In this document: piece by piece, positions 23,143 to 29,357 of the stretch
Layout: each line of letters starts with the position of its first letter
Numbering within the stretch: position 1 is the first letter of the stretch
From: Lachnospiraceae bacterium
GTDB lineage: Bacteria > Bacillota > Clostridia > Lachnospirales > Lachnospiraceae
DNA: 41,860 bases
Reading direction: 5' to 3'
Assembly (NCBI GenBank): GCA_020860645.1
Contig: JAJBTX010000132.1
Coordinates: 1-41,860, forward strand
Notes under the pieces: model-generated
Database searches by the model: none
What the model was told of the DNA's origin: nothing
What the model saw: the letters and a program-made list of their open reading frames with translations, nothing else
Translations under genes and position numbers: made by a program

Positions 23143-24402
23143 ATGCTGATACAGAACGGGCGGGTCGTGGATCCGGTGACGGGAACGGATGAGATCCTGG
23201 ACATACGTGTGGAAGGCTCGCGGATTGTGGAAACGGGAAAGAGCCTGAACAACGCCGGGAAGCAGGTGATTGACGCCTCGGGGCTGGTCGTCGCGCCGGG
23301 ACTGATGGACGCCCATGTCCATTTCCGCGATCCGGGCTATACTTATAAGGAAGATATTCTGACCGGAACCGCGGCGGCGGCACGGGGTGGATTTACGACG
23401 GTGGTGTGCATGGCGAATACGAAGCCGGTGGTCGACAATCTCGAGACGCTTGCCTATGTGCAGGAGAAGGGGGAGCGCGCCGCGGTACATGTACTGCAGG
23501 CGGCTGCGGTCACGAAGGGCCTGCAGGGCCATGAGCTTGTGGATATGGAGACGCTCGCGGATGCGGGGGCGGCCGGATTCACGGACGATGGGATCCCGCT
23601 CATGGATGAACGGCTTCTGATTGCCGCGATGGAAAAGGCGCGGGAGCTGGGCCTGTCGATTTCTCTCCACGAAGAGGATTCCGCATTGATTGTCGCGCCG
23701 GGTGTGCATCAGGGCGCGGTTTCAGAAAAGCTGCACTACGGGGGTACGCCGCGCGCGTCGGAGGATGTGCTTGTGGCGCGGGACTGCATGCTCGCGCTGC
23801 ACACGGGGGCGCGTGTCTGTATCCAGCATATCAGCTCCAAAAATTCGGTAGAGCTCGTGCGGCTGGCAAAGCGGCTCGGCGCGGATGTGCACGCGGAGGC
23901 AACGCCGCACCATTTCACCCTGACGGACGAGGCGGTTCTGCAGTATGGAACCCGCGCGCGCATGAATCCGCCGCTGCGCACGGAGGCGGACCGCCTGGCA
24001 ATCATTGAGGGCCTGCGGGATGGCACGATCGACATGATCGCGACAGACCATGCGCCGCACAGCGAGGAGGAGAAGGCGCGGCCGCTTGAGAGTGCGCCGA
24101 GCGGGATCACAGGCCTGGAGACCTCGCTCGGACTGGGATTAAAATCCCTCGTGGAGCCAGGCTATCTGACGCTGATGGAGCTGCTCCGGCTCATGAGTCA
24201 GGCGCCTGCCGAGTTTTACGGGATGGTGCCGGGAAGTATTGAGATTGACGCTCCGGCCGATCTGGTGATCTTTGGGGAGAAGGAACTCTGGAAGGTGGAA
24301 AGTTTTGCGTCGAAAGCAAAGAACAGCCCGTTTCTGGGCTGGGAACTGCCGGGCAGGGTGCATTATACGATCTGCGCCGGGAAAGTTGTGTATGAGGGCT
24401 AG
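23143..24402 (+). CDS. pyrC: Dihydroorotase
   Basis: Third step of pyrimidine synthesis: cyclises carbamoyl aspartate to dihydroorotate. The 419-residue amidohydrolase has the class I motif DAHVHFRDPG (~59-68, first two metal-binding His), later metal ligands in SISLHEED and IQHISSKNSVE, and the catalytic Asp in IATDHAPHS (~304-312). SGITGLETSLG follows as in dihydroorotases rather than hydantoinases. ATG 23143 is 9 nt after GGAGG (23129-23133); an upstream GTG or ATG in the same frame adds unrelated residues. It stands alone without other pyr genes and converges with an XRE gene whose stop is only 14 bp away. Confidence 0.93.
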   Translation: MLIQNGRVVDPVTGTDEILDIRVEGSRIVETGKSLNNAGKQVIDASGLVVAPGLMDAHVHFRDPGYTYKEDILTGTAAAARGGFTTVVCMANTKPVVDNLETLAYVQEKGERAAVHVLQAAAVTKGLQGHELVDMETLADAGAAGFTDDGIPLMDERLLIAAMEKARELGLSISLHEEDSALIVAPGVHQGAVSEKLHYGGTPRASEDVLVARDCMLALHTGARVCIQHISSKNSVELVRLAKRLGADVHAEATPHHFTLTDEAVLQYGTRARMNPPLRTEADRLAIIEGLRDGTIDMIATDHAPHSEEEKARPLESAPSGITGLETSLGLGLKSLVEPGYLTLMELLRLMSQAPAEFYGMVPGSIEIDAPADLVIFGEKELWKVESFASKAKNSPFLGWELPGRVHYTICAGKVVYEG

Positions 24403-24415
24403 TGCAGCATAAGCT

Positions 24416-24760
24416 TTACTCCGGCGATTCCTGGTCAATTTTTGCGTGAAGATACTCGATATATCCGCGAATACTTTCCTGATCCTCCGGATTGAGAGAA
24501 TCGTAGAGCATGACAAATTCCTGCTGCTCATCCGGCTTGGGTATTTCCTCCGGACGAAGTCCTTTCACGAGCTTTTGCAGCGGAATATGATGGAAGTCCG
24601 CAATTCGGCTGGCTGTGACGGCATCAGGAGACCTGCGGCCATTCTCATAGTGAGAGTAGACCTGTCTGGAGATATGCAGTTCACGACTGATCGCTTCTTG
24701 CGTCAGTCCCTTGTGATGCCGGAGTTCCCAGAGCGTCTGTCCGAAATCTTGGCCTGCCAT
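24416..24760 (-). CDS. XRE-family transcriptional regulator
   Basis: A 114-residue regulator. The Cro/C1 helix-turn-helix is clear: LRHHKGLTQEAISRELHISRQ and VYSHYENGRRSPDAVTASRIAD (~13-52). The tail is charged, ends in YIEYLHAKIDQESPE and may form a dimerisation helix. Start ATG 24760 on the minus strand is preceded by AAAGAGGT; a longer in-frame version adds 42 low-complexity residues from the structured leader and is rejected. A long, hairpin-rich leader precedes it, and the pyrC transcript runs antisense over it. Targets unknown. Confidence 0.86.
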   Translation of the reverse strand: MAGQDFGQTLWELRHHKGLTQEAISRELHISRQVYSHYENGRRSPDAVTASRIADFHHIPLQKLVKGLRPEEIPKPDEQQEFVMLYDSLNPEDQESIRGYIEYLHAKIDQESPE

Positions 24761-24975
24761 GAAAATACCTCTTTTGTAATATGGGTTTGCATGTGGGAGC
24801 CGCCCGCCCTGGCGTGGGGGCTCCCTTTTTACGTGTGTTTTCGCCCGCCGTGCGTGCGCTCGAGAGCCTTCAGCTCTCTCGCTCACGGGCAGTCGCCCTA
24901 TAGAGCCGCCGCCTGACCAGAGAAACCGCGAGCGGTTTTCTGCTCATCCGCCGTCTCTGCACGGCTCATTGTCTA
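24761..24975 (-). ncRNA. Hairpin-rich ~210-nt leader of the XRE gene
   Basis: Non-coding stretch that would be the 5' leader of the XRE gene. On the minus strand, in order: GCCGT/ACGGC stem, AGAAAACCGC/GCGGTTTCT stem, a long arm with GAGAGC/GCTCTC at its tip, and GGGAGCC/GGCTCCC. The stems are GC-rich and tightly packed, more than chance composition suggests. No peptide or known riboswitch is recognised. Confidence 0.45.
24795..24830 (+). terminator. Plus-strand terminator upstream of the XRE gene
   Basis: GGGAGCC (24795-24801) pairs with GGCTCCC (24819-24825), then TTTTT. No plus-strand gene ends here; the nearest is pyrC, ~390 bp back, with no terminator directly behind it. It may end pyrC read-through. 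Confidence 0.65.
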
Positions 24976-24980
24976 CGTGC

Positions 24981-25011
24981 ATTATACCAATTTCCAGTAT
25001 TTTCCTGACAA
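24981..25011 (-). promoter_or_regulatory. Probable promoter of the XRE gene
   Basis: Minus strand: TTGTCA (25011-25006), 19-bp spacer, TATAAT (24986-24981) with TGG upstream (extended -10). The spacer is longer than ideal. Confidence 0.55.
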
Positions 25012-25066
25012 AATATGGCAAAACGGAGAATTAAATACATAAAGTACATTAGAATATCCAAAATAG

Positions 25067-25096
25067 TTGCTGATATGATACAAAATGATGTAAAAT
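25067..25096 (+). promoter_or_regulatory. Probable promoter of the small ORF
   Basis: TTGCTG (25067-25072), 18-bp spacer, TAAAAT (25091-25096), ~24 bp before the start codon of the 49-codon ORF. Confidence 0.5.
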
Positions 25097-25119
25097 AGGG
25101 AGCGTCAGGGGGATGAAGA

Positions 25120-25269
25120 ATGCAAAGAAAAGGGAAAAAGCTCTTATCCGGGCTTTCTGATCTGCTTTTGCTGATTCGGCTTCATTTTGTGAGGATCAGG
25201 AAACCCGGAGACGCCAGAACTTCTGAACAGATGCTGGAAGAGATTAAGAAGAAATCAAAGCTTACTTAG
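25120..25269 (+). CDS. Small protein of 49 residues, unknown
   Basis: Starts at ATG 25120, 6 nt after AGGGGGA (25107-25113), and has a plausible promoter. The product begins MQRKGKKLL, then a hydrophobic stretch LSGLSDLLLLIRLHFV (amphipathic or membrane-associated), and ends in a basic helix with EQMLEEIKKKSKLT. Its 3' end overlaps the 3' end of the converging CYTH gene by 15 bp. I know no family. It is supported by signals around it rather than by similarity. Confidence 0.5.
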   Translation: MQRKGKKLLSGLSDLLLLIRLHFVRIRKPGDARTSEQMLEEIKKKSKLT

Positions 25270-25701
25270 ATTGCTGTTGTGATACTCGGGGGAATTCGTC
25301 ACTTCTTCGCCAAACCAGTCCGGAGCGGTGAAAGCGTTCGCGGTCTCTTCGGAAGGGAATTCCACCTCAGCGAGCCGGAGTCCGGGCACGGGCTCGAAGA
25401 ACTCGTCGAGTTCGATGGTGTATTCGCCGAAGGGAATGAGATAGCGGCGCTTTGAGATCAGCCGCCCGTCCGCCTTCTCACGCAGATGAAGGTAGGCTTC
25501 TTTCGTGAGCGGAAGATTGTATTCCTCGCGTATCATGTTTCCTTTCGCCTTATAAGTCAGGTAATATTCCTCGTCCTGTCGGCGCACGCGTACGACGGGT
25601 TCGGTGCAAAGATAAGCCTGCTCGATTTCGTGATATGAGCAGGAGCTGAGATCCGGAGCTTCCCGGATCAGATATTTTCGTTCGATTTCATAATTTTTCA
25701 T
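25255..25701 (-). CDS. CYTH-domain protein (triphosphate tunnel metalloenzyme)
   Basis: A 148-residue protein of the CYTH family, enzymes that hydrolyse inorganic triphosphate or related polyphosphates inside a beta-tunnel. The ExExK signature is seen as YEIERKYLI at residues ~3-11. Tunnel strands follow: VVRVRRQDEEYYLTYK, RRYLIPFGEYTIELDEF (alternating charged residues) and LRLAEVEFPSEE. ATG 25701 is preceded by AAAGGAG on its strand; the frame extends 15 codons upstream without a signal. It shares a symmetric intergenic region with the divergent DJ-1-like gene. The substrate (PPPi, thiamine triphosphate, nucleotides) is not evident. Confidence 0.9.
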   Translation of the reverse strand: MKNYEIERKYLIREAPDLSSCSYHEIEQAYLCTEPVVRVRRQDEEYYLTYKAKGNMIREEYNLPLTKEAYLHLREKADGRLISKRRYLIPFGEYTIELDEFFEPVPGLRLAEVEFPSEETANAFTAPDWFGEEVTNSPEYHNSNLSKL

Positions 25702-25721
25702 GACTGGCTCCTTTCTTCGCA

Positions 25722-25754
25722 AGTGTAGCATATTTTCTGAAAACATGCTAGAAT
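25722..25754. promoter_or_regulatory. Divergent, mirror-symmetric promoters over a 25-bp dyad
   Basis: TAGCATATTTTC (25726-25737), T, GAAAACATGCTA (25739-25750): inverted repeat with one mismatch. Each end carries an extended -10: TGC-TAGAAT rightward (25749-25754) for the DJ-1 gene and TGC-TACACT leftward (25727-25722) for CYTH. Both -35 positions read TAGCAT. A shared operator is plausible; symmetry alone could also come from mirrored promoters. Confidence 0.5.
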
Positions 25755-25829
25755 GGAAGCAACGGTTCAGAACAGTCTGCTGTTCCGAGCGTTGTGAATG
25801 GAAATAAAAAGAATATGGGGGTATCTAAA

Positions 25830-26375
25830 ATGGGTAAGGTATATGTATTTCTTGCGGATGGCCTTGAGGAGATCGAGGGCCTGACAGTCGTGGATATCCT
25901 GCGCCGTGCGGGTGTGGAGCTGCGGACGGTGTCGATTACGGACAGGCGTCTGGTAAACGGCAGCCATCAGATCCCGATCACGGCCGACGTGCGCTTCGAG
26001 GACACAGATTTCTCCGACGCGGAAGCGCTGGTATTGCCAGGCGGCATGCCGGGCACACTGAATCTCGGGAAATGTGAAGAGCTGACGAGCCTGCTGCTTG
26101 ATTTTTATAAAAAAGGCGGCCTCACTGCCGCGATCTGCGCGGCGCCGAGTGTGTTGGGCGATCTGGGTATTTTAAATGGGAAAAAAGCGACCTGTTATCC
26201 AGGTTTTGAGGGGCGCCTTGCCGGGGCGGAGCTTGTGTACGAGCCCGTGGTCTGCGATGGCAATGTGATCACGAGCCGCGGCATGGGGACCGCGATTCCC
26301 TTCGCGCTCGCGCTGGTATCCCGGCTCGTCTCCCCGGAAAAATCCGAGGAGATCCGCCGGGGAATTATCTACTGA
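25830..26375 (+). CDS. DJ-1/PfpI family protein
   Basis: A 181-residue protein of the DJ-1/ThiJ/PfpI superfamily (deglycase, chaperone or peptidase-like). VYVFLADGLEEIEGLTVVD at the N-terminus holds the conserved Glu; LVLPGGMPGTLNL and AAICAAPSVLGDLGIL (~100-115) give the nucleophile elbow with Cys ~102. ITSRGMGTAIPFALALV closes the fold. Matches the DJ-1/YajL branch. ATG 25830 is 8 nt after GGGGG; earlier in-frame codons lack spacing. Its stop overlaps the SASP stop by 7 bp in converging orientation. Substrate unknown. Confidence 0.9.
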   Translation: MGKVYVFLADGLEEIEGLTVVDILRRAGVELRTVSITDRRLVNGSHQIPITADVRFEDTDFSDAEALVLPGGMPGTLNLGKCEELTSLLLDFYKKGGLTAAICAAPSVLGDLGILNGKKATCYPGFEGRLAGAELVYEPVVCDGNVITSRGMGTAIPFALALVSRLVSPEKSEEIRRGIIY

Positions 26376-26590
26376 CCAGAAGACATCTGCTGTTCCTGCT
26401 TCATGATCATCTTTTTGACCATTTCACCGCCGATCGAACCGGCCTCGCGGCTGGTCAGATCGCCATTGTAACCGTCCTTCAGGTTGACACCGAGCTCGCT
26501 CGCGACCTCTTCCTTAAAACGGTCCATGGCAGCTTTCGCTTCCGGTACCGCCATGCGGTTAGTTCCGGACTTGCTGTTCTGATCTGTCAT
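26369..26590 (-). CDS. Small acid-soluble spore protein, alpha/beta type
   Basis: A 73-residue DNA-binding protein that coats and protects spore DNA from UV and heat. The family's conserved halves are visible: PEAKAAMDRFKEEVASELGV (~17-36, with the GPR protease cleavage region FKEEVASE) and LTSREAGSIGGEMVKKMI (~46-63). Start ATG 26590 follows GGAGGTGAT on its strand. A forespore-type promoter precedes it. It converges with the DJ-1 gene. Presence marks a spore-former. Confidence 0.95.
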   Translation of the reverse strand: MTDQNSKSGTNRMAVPEAKAAMDRFKEEVASELGVNLKDGYNGDLTSREAGSIGGEMVKKMIMKQEQQMSSGQ

Positions 26591-26610
26591 GTTTATCACC
26601 TCCATGCCCA

Positions 26611-26639
26611 TAGTATCCGCCGAACGGCGCATCGCATAC
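26611..26639 (-). promoter_or_regulatory. Sigma-G/sigma-F-like promoter of the SASP gene
   Basis: Minus strand: GTATG (26639-26635) fits the -35 GHATR, 17-bp spacer, GATACTA (26617-26611) fits CATNNTA at 6 of 7 positions with G for C. It lies ~20 bp before the start codon. Confidence 0.6.
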
Positions 26640-26719
26640 TGGAAAGTTTTGCAACCGTTCGGCGATTTCCGGCAACAGAACCTTCTGTGAAGTCGGGGAA
26701 ATTATTCTCGAAATTCTCC

Positions 26720-26748
26720 TTGCAAAAGCTGAAGTATTGTGTTATCAT
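26720..26748 (+). promoter_or_regulatory. Promoter of tRNA-Cys
   Basis: TTGCAA (26720-26725), 17-bp spacer, TATCAT (26743-26748). Confidence 0.75.
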
Positions 26749-26788
26749 AGCATTCGTTGAGGAAACCAGTAAGTTAATAAGTACACAT

Positions 26789-26859
26789 GGCGACATGGCC
26801 AAGCGGTAAGGCAAAGGTCTGCAACACCTATATCACCGGTTCGATTCCGGTTGTCGCCT
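26789..26859 (+). tRNA. tRNA-Cys (anticodon GCA)
   Basis: GGCGACA (26789-26795) pairs with TGTCGCC (26852-26858), discriminator T as usual for Cys. The anticodon loop CTGCAAC gives GCA; the outer anticodon-stem pair is an A-A mismatch. T-arm ACCGG/CCGGT intact. CCA not encoded. Confidence 0.92.
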
Positions 26860-26865
26860 CTGAAA
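26850..26865 (+). repeat. Candidate attachment repeat at the tRNA-Cys 3' end
   Basis: GTTGTCGCCTCTGAAA matches GTTATCGCCTCTTAAA at 29224-29239 in 14 of 16 positions. The first copy is the end of tRNA-Cys; the second lies 2.4 kb away, beyond the DUF5688-like fragment, MNT/HEPN genes and amidase. This is the layout of att sites around an integrated element, but no integrase remains. Confidence 0.4.
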
Positions 26866-26895
26866 GGAATCACAGAAATGTGGTTCCTTTTTCTT
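26863..26895 (+). terminator. Terminator after tRNA-Cys
   Basis: AAAGGAATCACA pairs with TGTGGTTCCTTT around GAAA (one T-G pair), followed by TTCTTT. Confidence 0.87.
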
Positions 26896-27000
26896 TGGAA
26901 AAAGCTTGAAAAATCAAGGGTTTCCGGATATCTGGGTAATTTTTGCCAGGATGTTCGGAAGCCCTTTTTTCGCCCGTGAATGACCGATTCAGACCGTTCT

Positions 27001-27030
27001 GTTACACTATTTTTCGAAAAATAGTGTAAC
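27001..27030. repeat. Perfect 30-bp palindrome
   Basis: Both halves match without a spacer: GTTACACTATTTTTC followed by its exact reverse complement. A further partial copy of the outer part (ATAGTGTA) follows at 27032-27039. AT-rich, at the start of the tRNA-Cys-linked island. The remainder of 26896-27056 holds nothing else I recognise. Confidence 0.9.
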
Positions 27031-27056
27031 AATAGTGTACCAGAAAATGTTTAAGG

Positions 27057-27293
27057 ATGGGGAACTTATACATCCTGCCATCCTCAGTCTATGAACTCCT
27101 GACTCTTTCAGAAACTGGACAGTTTAAGGCGGAGGCGCTAAGAGATACAGTGTGGCATGTGAACAGAATGCAGGTGAAGGATAACGACTTCCTGTCAGAT
27201 CAGGTGTATTATTTCCAGCGGGACAGTGCGCAGATCTTCGTGTGTGAGGAAGAACAGAGAGTTTTGACGGAAAGATATTCAGCGCTGAAATGA
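27057..27293 (+). pseudogene. Fragment resembling the C-terminus of DUF5688 proteins
   Basis: A 78-codon frame. NLYILPSSVYELLTL, then VNRMQVKDNDFLSDQVYYF, looks like the C-terminal end of the DUF5688 proteins common in Lachnospiraceae, which run to several hundred residues. No N-terminal part is found in any frame upstream, and the ATG has no ribosome binding site (AAGG touches it). I therefore call it a remnant. The DUF5688 assignment is from memory of the family pattern and moderately sure. Confidence 0.55.
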
Positions 27294-27415
27294 TGAAAGT
27301 GTGGATTTTTCAATGAGAATCACTTATAATGTAGCCAGTGGGAGTCATTTATGCATTGACTTTCTGGTAGACGGTGGAAGTGGTTTACTACCTGAAAGAA
27401 ATGGGAGGTGCAGAC

Positions 27416-27757
27416 ATGCCACAGACAATGCAGAGTGTGCTTGAAAAGTATATTTCTGAAATAAAAAAGATTTATGGGAACGATCTTAGAAAGATTGTTT
27501 TATATGGGTCGTATGCCAGAGGCGATTTCAGAAAGGATTCAGACATAGATATTATGATTTTACTGGACTTGTCTGACAACGAGATTAAGAACTACAGGCA
27601 CCAGCTTTCTGATATTACTTATGATTTCAACATGGATTATGATATGGATATTAAGCCCATTGCCAAAAGTGAGGAGCATTTCATGAAATGGGTGGAAAAC
27701 TATCCGTTTTATGCCAATATCAATAAGGAGGGAATTACTCTGTATGGAGCCGCATGA
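27416..27757 (+). CDS. MNT-type minimal nucleotidyltransferase
   Basis: A 113-residue protein of the polymerase-beta-like minimal nucleotidyltransferase family. The core GSYARGDFRKDSDIDIMI (~32-49) gives the GS motif and the DxD metal-binding aspartates. In HEPN/MNT toxin-antitoxin pairs the MNT protein modifies or neutralises the HEPN nuclease. ATG 27416 is 5 nt after GGGAGGTG. It overlaps the HEPN gene by 14 bp. Base composition is visibly more AT-rich than the flanking housekeeping genes, consistent with transfer. Catalytic residues are intact. Confidence 0.88.
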   Translation: MPQTMQSVLEKYISEIKKIYGNDLRKIVLYGSYARGDFRKDSDIDIMILLDLSDNEIKNYRHQLSDITYDFNMDYDMDIKPIAKSEEHFMKWVENYPFYANINKEGITLYGAA

Positions 27758-28037
27758 CATTGGAACACGGAAAGATCTTGCAAAGTACAGGTTGAGCGCG
27801 TCAAAGGATTGTCTGGAGTCGGCGAAATTATTGCTAGAGGCAGGTCAGTTTAAAGCAGCGAATAACAGAAGCTATTATGCAATCATGAATGCGGTCAATG
27901 CTATCCATAAATCGCTTCGAGGAATCAGAAAAAGACCCGTAGATATTGTTGTGGGATATGAATCATCATTTAATGACAGGGCAAAACATTTATACGGCAG
28001 TATGTATCCCCAACCACTGGAAATCATGGGATACTGA
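27744..28037 (+). pseudogene. Truncated HEPN-domain partner of the MNT protein
   Basis: A 97-residue product. The N-terminal half is a good HEPN domain (LAKYRLSASKDCLESAKLLLE, then FKAANNRSYYAIMNAVNAI at ~36-54). After residue ~60 the expected C-terminal helices, including the conserved SDYxD-type segment, are not recognisable; the frame ends at 97 residues where family members usually run 120-135. Translation starts at ATG 27744 behind AAGGAGGG. The truncation joins directly to the amidase gene (stop and next ATG overlap), suggesting a deletion joined the two. If translated it is unlikely to be active. Confidence 0.65.
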
Positions 28038-28054
28038 TGCAGCTTGATGAAAAA

Positions 28055-29131
28055 ATGAGAAAATGGAAGATATGGTATATCCTGGTCATAATGACTGTGG
28101 GAATTCTGACCGGTTGTGCAGCCGGTGGAGCGGATACAGCGCCGGATGTGGCAACGGGAACGACTGAGTCGGAGGAAGTTGTTTTAAAAGACGAAGTGCC
28201 GGAAACGACCGAGCCGGAGGCAGAAGAGGAAGCAGAAGAGACGGCTGCTGCAGAGGAGCCTGCGCTTACGCTTGAGGATGTTGATTTGAATGCTGCTGAG
28301 ACGGTGTACACTACGACGCGCGTCAATGCCAGAACGGCGCCTTCGATGGATGCTGAGATTTATACCGTGCTGGGTATCCGCCAGGTATTGCAGCGGGTGG
28401 AGGATGACGGAGAGTGGAGCACAGTTGTTGTCGATGACCAAATCTGCTATGTGGCGAGTGAATACCTGCAAGTGAAGAAAAATGATACTTCCGCCGGAGA
28501 AAATGGTTATCTGGTTGTTATTGACGCGGGACATCAGCAGAGCGGCAATTCTGAGCAGGAACCGATCGGCCCGGGCGCGACCGAGACCAAGGCGAAGGTT
28601 ACCGGCGGAACTTCCGGTGTCGCCAGCGGACTCGCGGAGTACGAGTTGAATCTGCAAGTAGCCCTCAAGCTGGAGGAAATTCTGACGGAGAGAGGCTATG
28701 AGGTCATCATGTGCCGGACGAGCAATGGTGTAAATCTCAGCAACAGCGAGCGCGCGGCGATTGCCAATGAGGCGGGCGCGGACGTGTTCATTCGCATCCA
28801 CGCGAACGGTTCGACGGATACGAGCGTGAACGGTGCGATGACAATTTGCCAGACCGCCTCCAATCCCTATAACGGCGACCTCTACACGCAGAGCCGCGCC
28901 CTGTCGGAGGCGGTGCTGGACTGCTTTGTGACGAAAACCGGGGCAAAGAAACAGTATGTTTGGGAGACGGACACCATGAGCGGAATCAACTGGGCAAGCG
29001 TGCCGGTGACGATCATAGAGATGGGATATATGACGAACGCGGAGGAAGATCTGAAAATGGCGTCGGATGACTATCAATATGTGATGGCAGAGGGCATGGC
29101 CGATGGCATTGATCAGTTCCTGCTTAACTGA
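28055..29131 (+). CDS. Lipoprotein N-acetylmuramoyl-L-alanine amidase with SH3 domain
   Basis: A 358-residue exported peptidoglycan hydrolase. The signal is a lipoprotein type with VGILTGC (lipid-bearing Cys ~21). Then an acidic linker rich in Glu and Thr (~25-75), a bacterial SH3 domain (~85-140, [15 protein letters not shown]), and amidase_3 (~155-355) with zinc ligands in [19 protein letters not shown] and FIRIHANGS and the catalytic Glu in IIEMGYMTN. It cleaves the amide between MurNAc and L-Ala. ATG 28055 gives the best signal peptide; ATG 28037 overlaps the HEPN stop. Neither has a strong ribosome binding site. No promoter is apparent, and it may depend on upstream transcription. Confidence 0.88.
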   Translation: MRKWKIWYILVIMTVGILTGCAAGGADTAPDVATGTTESEEVVLKDEVPETTEPEAEEEAEETAAAEEPALTLEDVDLNAAETVYTTTRVNARTAPSMDAEIYTVLGIRQVLQRVEDDGEWSTVVVDDQICYVASEYLQVKKNDTSAGENGYLVVIDAGHQQSGNSEQEPIGPGATETKAKVTGGTSGVASGLAEYELNLQVALKLEEILTERGYEVIMCRTSNGVNLSNSERAAIANEAGADVFIRIHANGSTDTSVNGAMTICQTASNPYNGDLYTQSRALSEAVLDCFVTKTGAKKQYVWETDTMSGINWASVPVTIIEMGYMTNAEEDLKMASDDYQYVMAEGMADGIDQFLLN

Positions 29132-29223
29132 CTAAAGTCAGGAGAGGACTTTCTGGCCTGCATGAAAAAAGCAGAGGAGTGGGAGCCGGGTGAAGTTTGA
29201 CTATGAGGGTTAGTTTGGAACAT

Positions 29224-29239
29224 GTTATCGCCTCTTAAA
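29224..29239 (+). repeat. Candidate distal attachment repeat
   Basis: Imperfect second copy (14/16) of the tRNA-Cys 3' end, in the same orientation. Like the first copy it runs directly into a terminator hairpin. The rest of 29132-29236 contains no gene I recognise. Confidence 0.4.
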
Positions 29240-29272
29240 AAAGTCCTTGAGTTTCAAGGGCTTTTTTGTTTT
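29237..29272 (+). terminator. Terminator after the amidase gene
   Basis: AAAAAAGTCCTTGA pairs with TCAAGGGCTTTTTT (14 pairs, one T-G) around GTT, then GTTTT. Sits immediately before the ECF promoter. Confidence 0.9.
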
Positions 29273-29277
29273 ATTCA

Positions 29278-29306
29278 TTGTGATACCGTGGGAATTGTGT
29301 TACTAT
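29278..29306 (+). promoter_or_regulatory. Promoter of the ECF operon
   Basis: TTGTGA (29278-29283), 17-bp spacer, TACTAT (29301-29306) with TGT upstream (extended -10). The ~45-nt leader to the start codon is too short for a riboswitch. Confidence 0.7.
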
Positions 29307-29357
29307 TCAGAGGAGAAGATTTCGCTTTACAAAAATAAACGGGGGAGGATAATACCA

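Noticed and set aside
26745-27032. Minus-strand 95-codon frame including tRNA-Cys
   Set aside because: Translates the antisense of the tRNA (a common false protein) and has no ribosome binding site.
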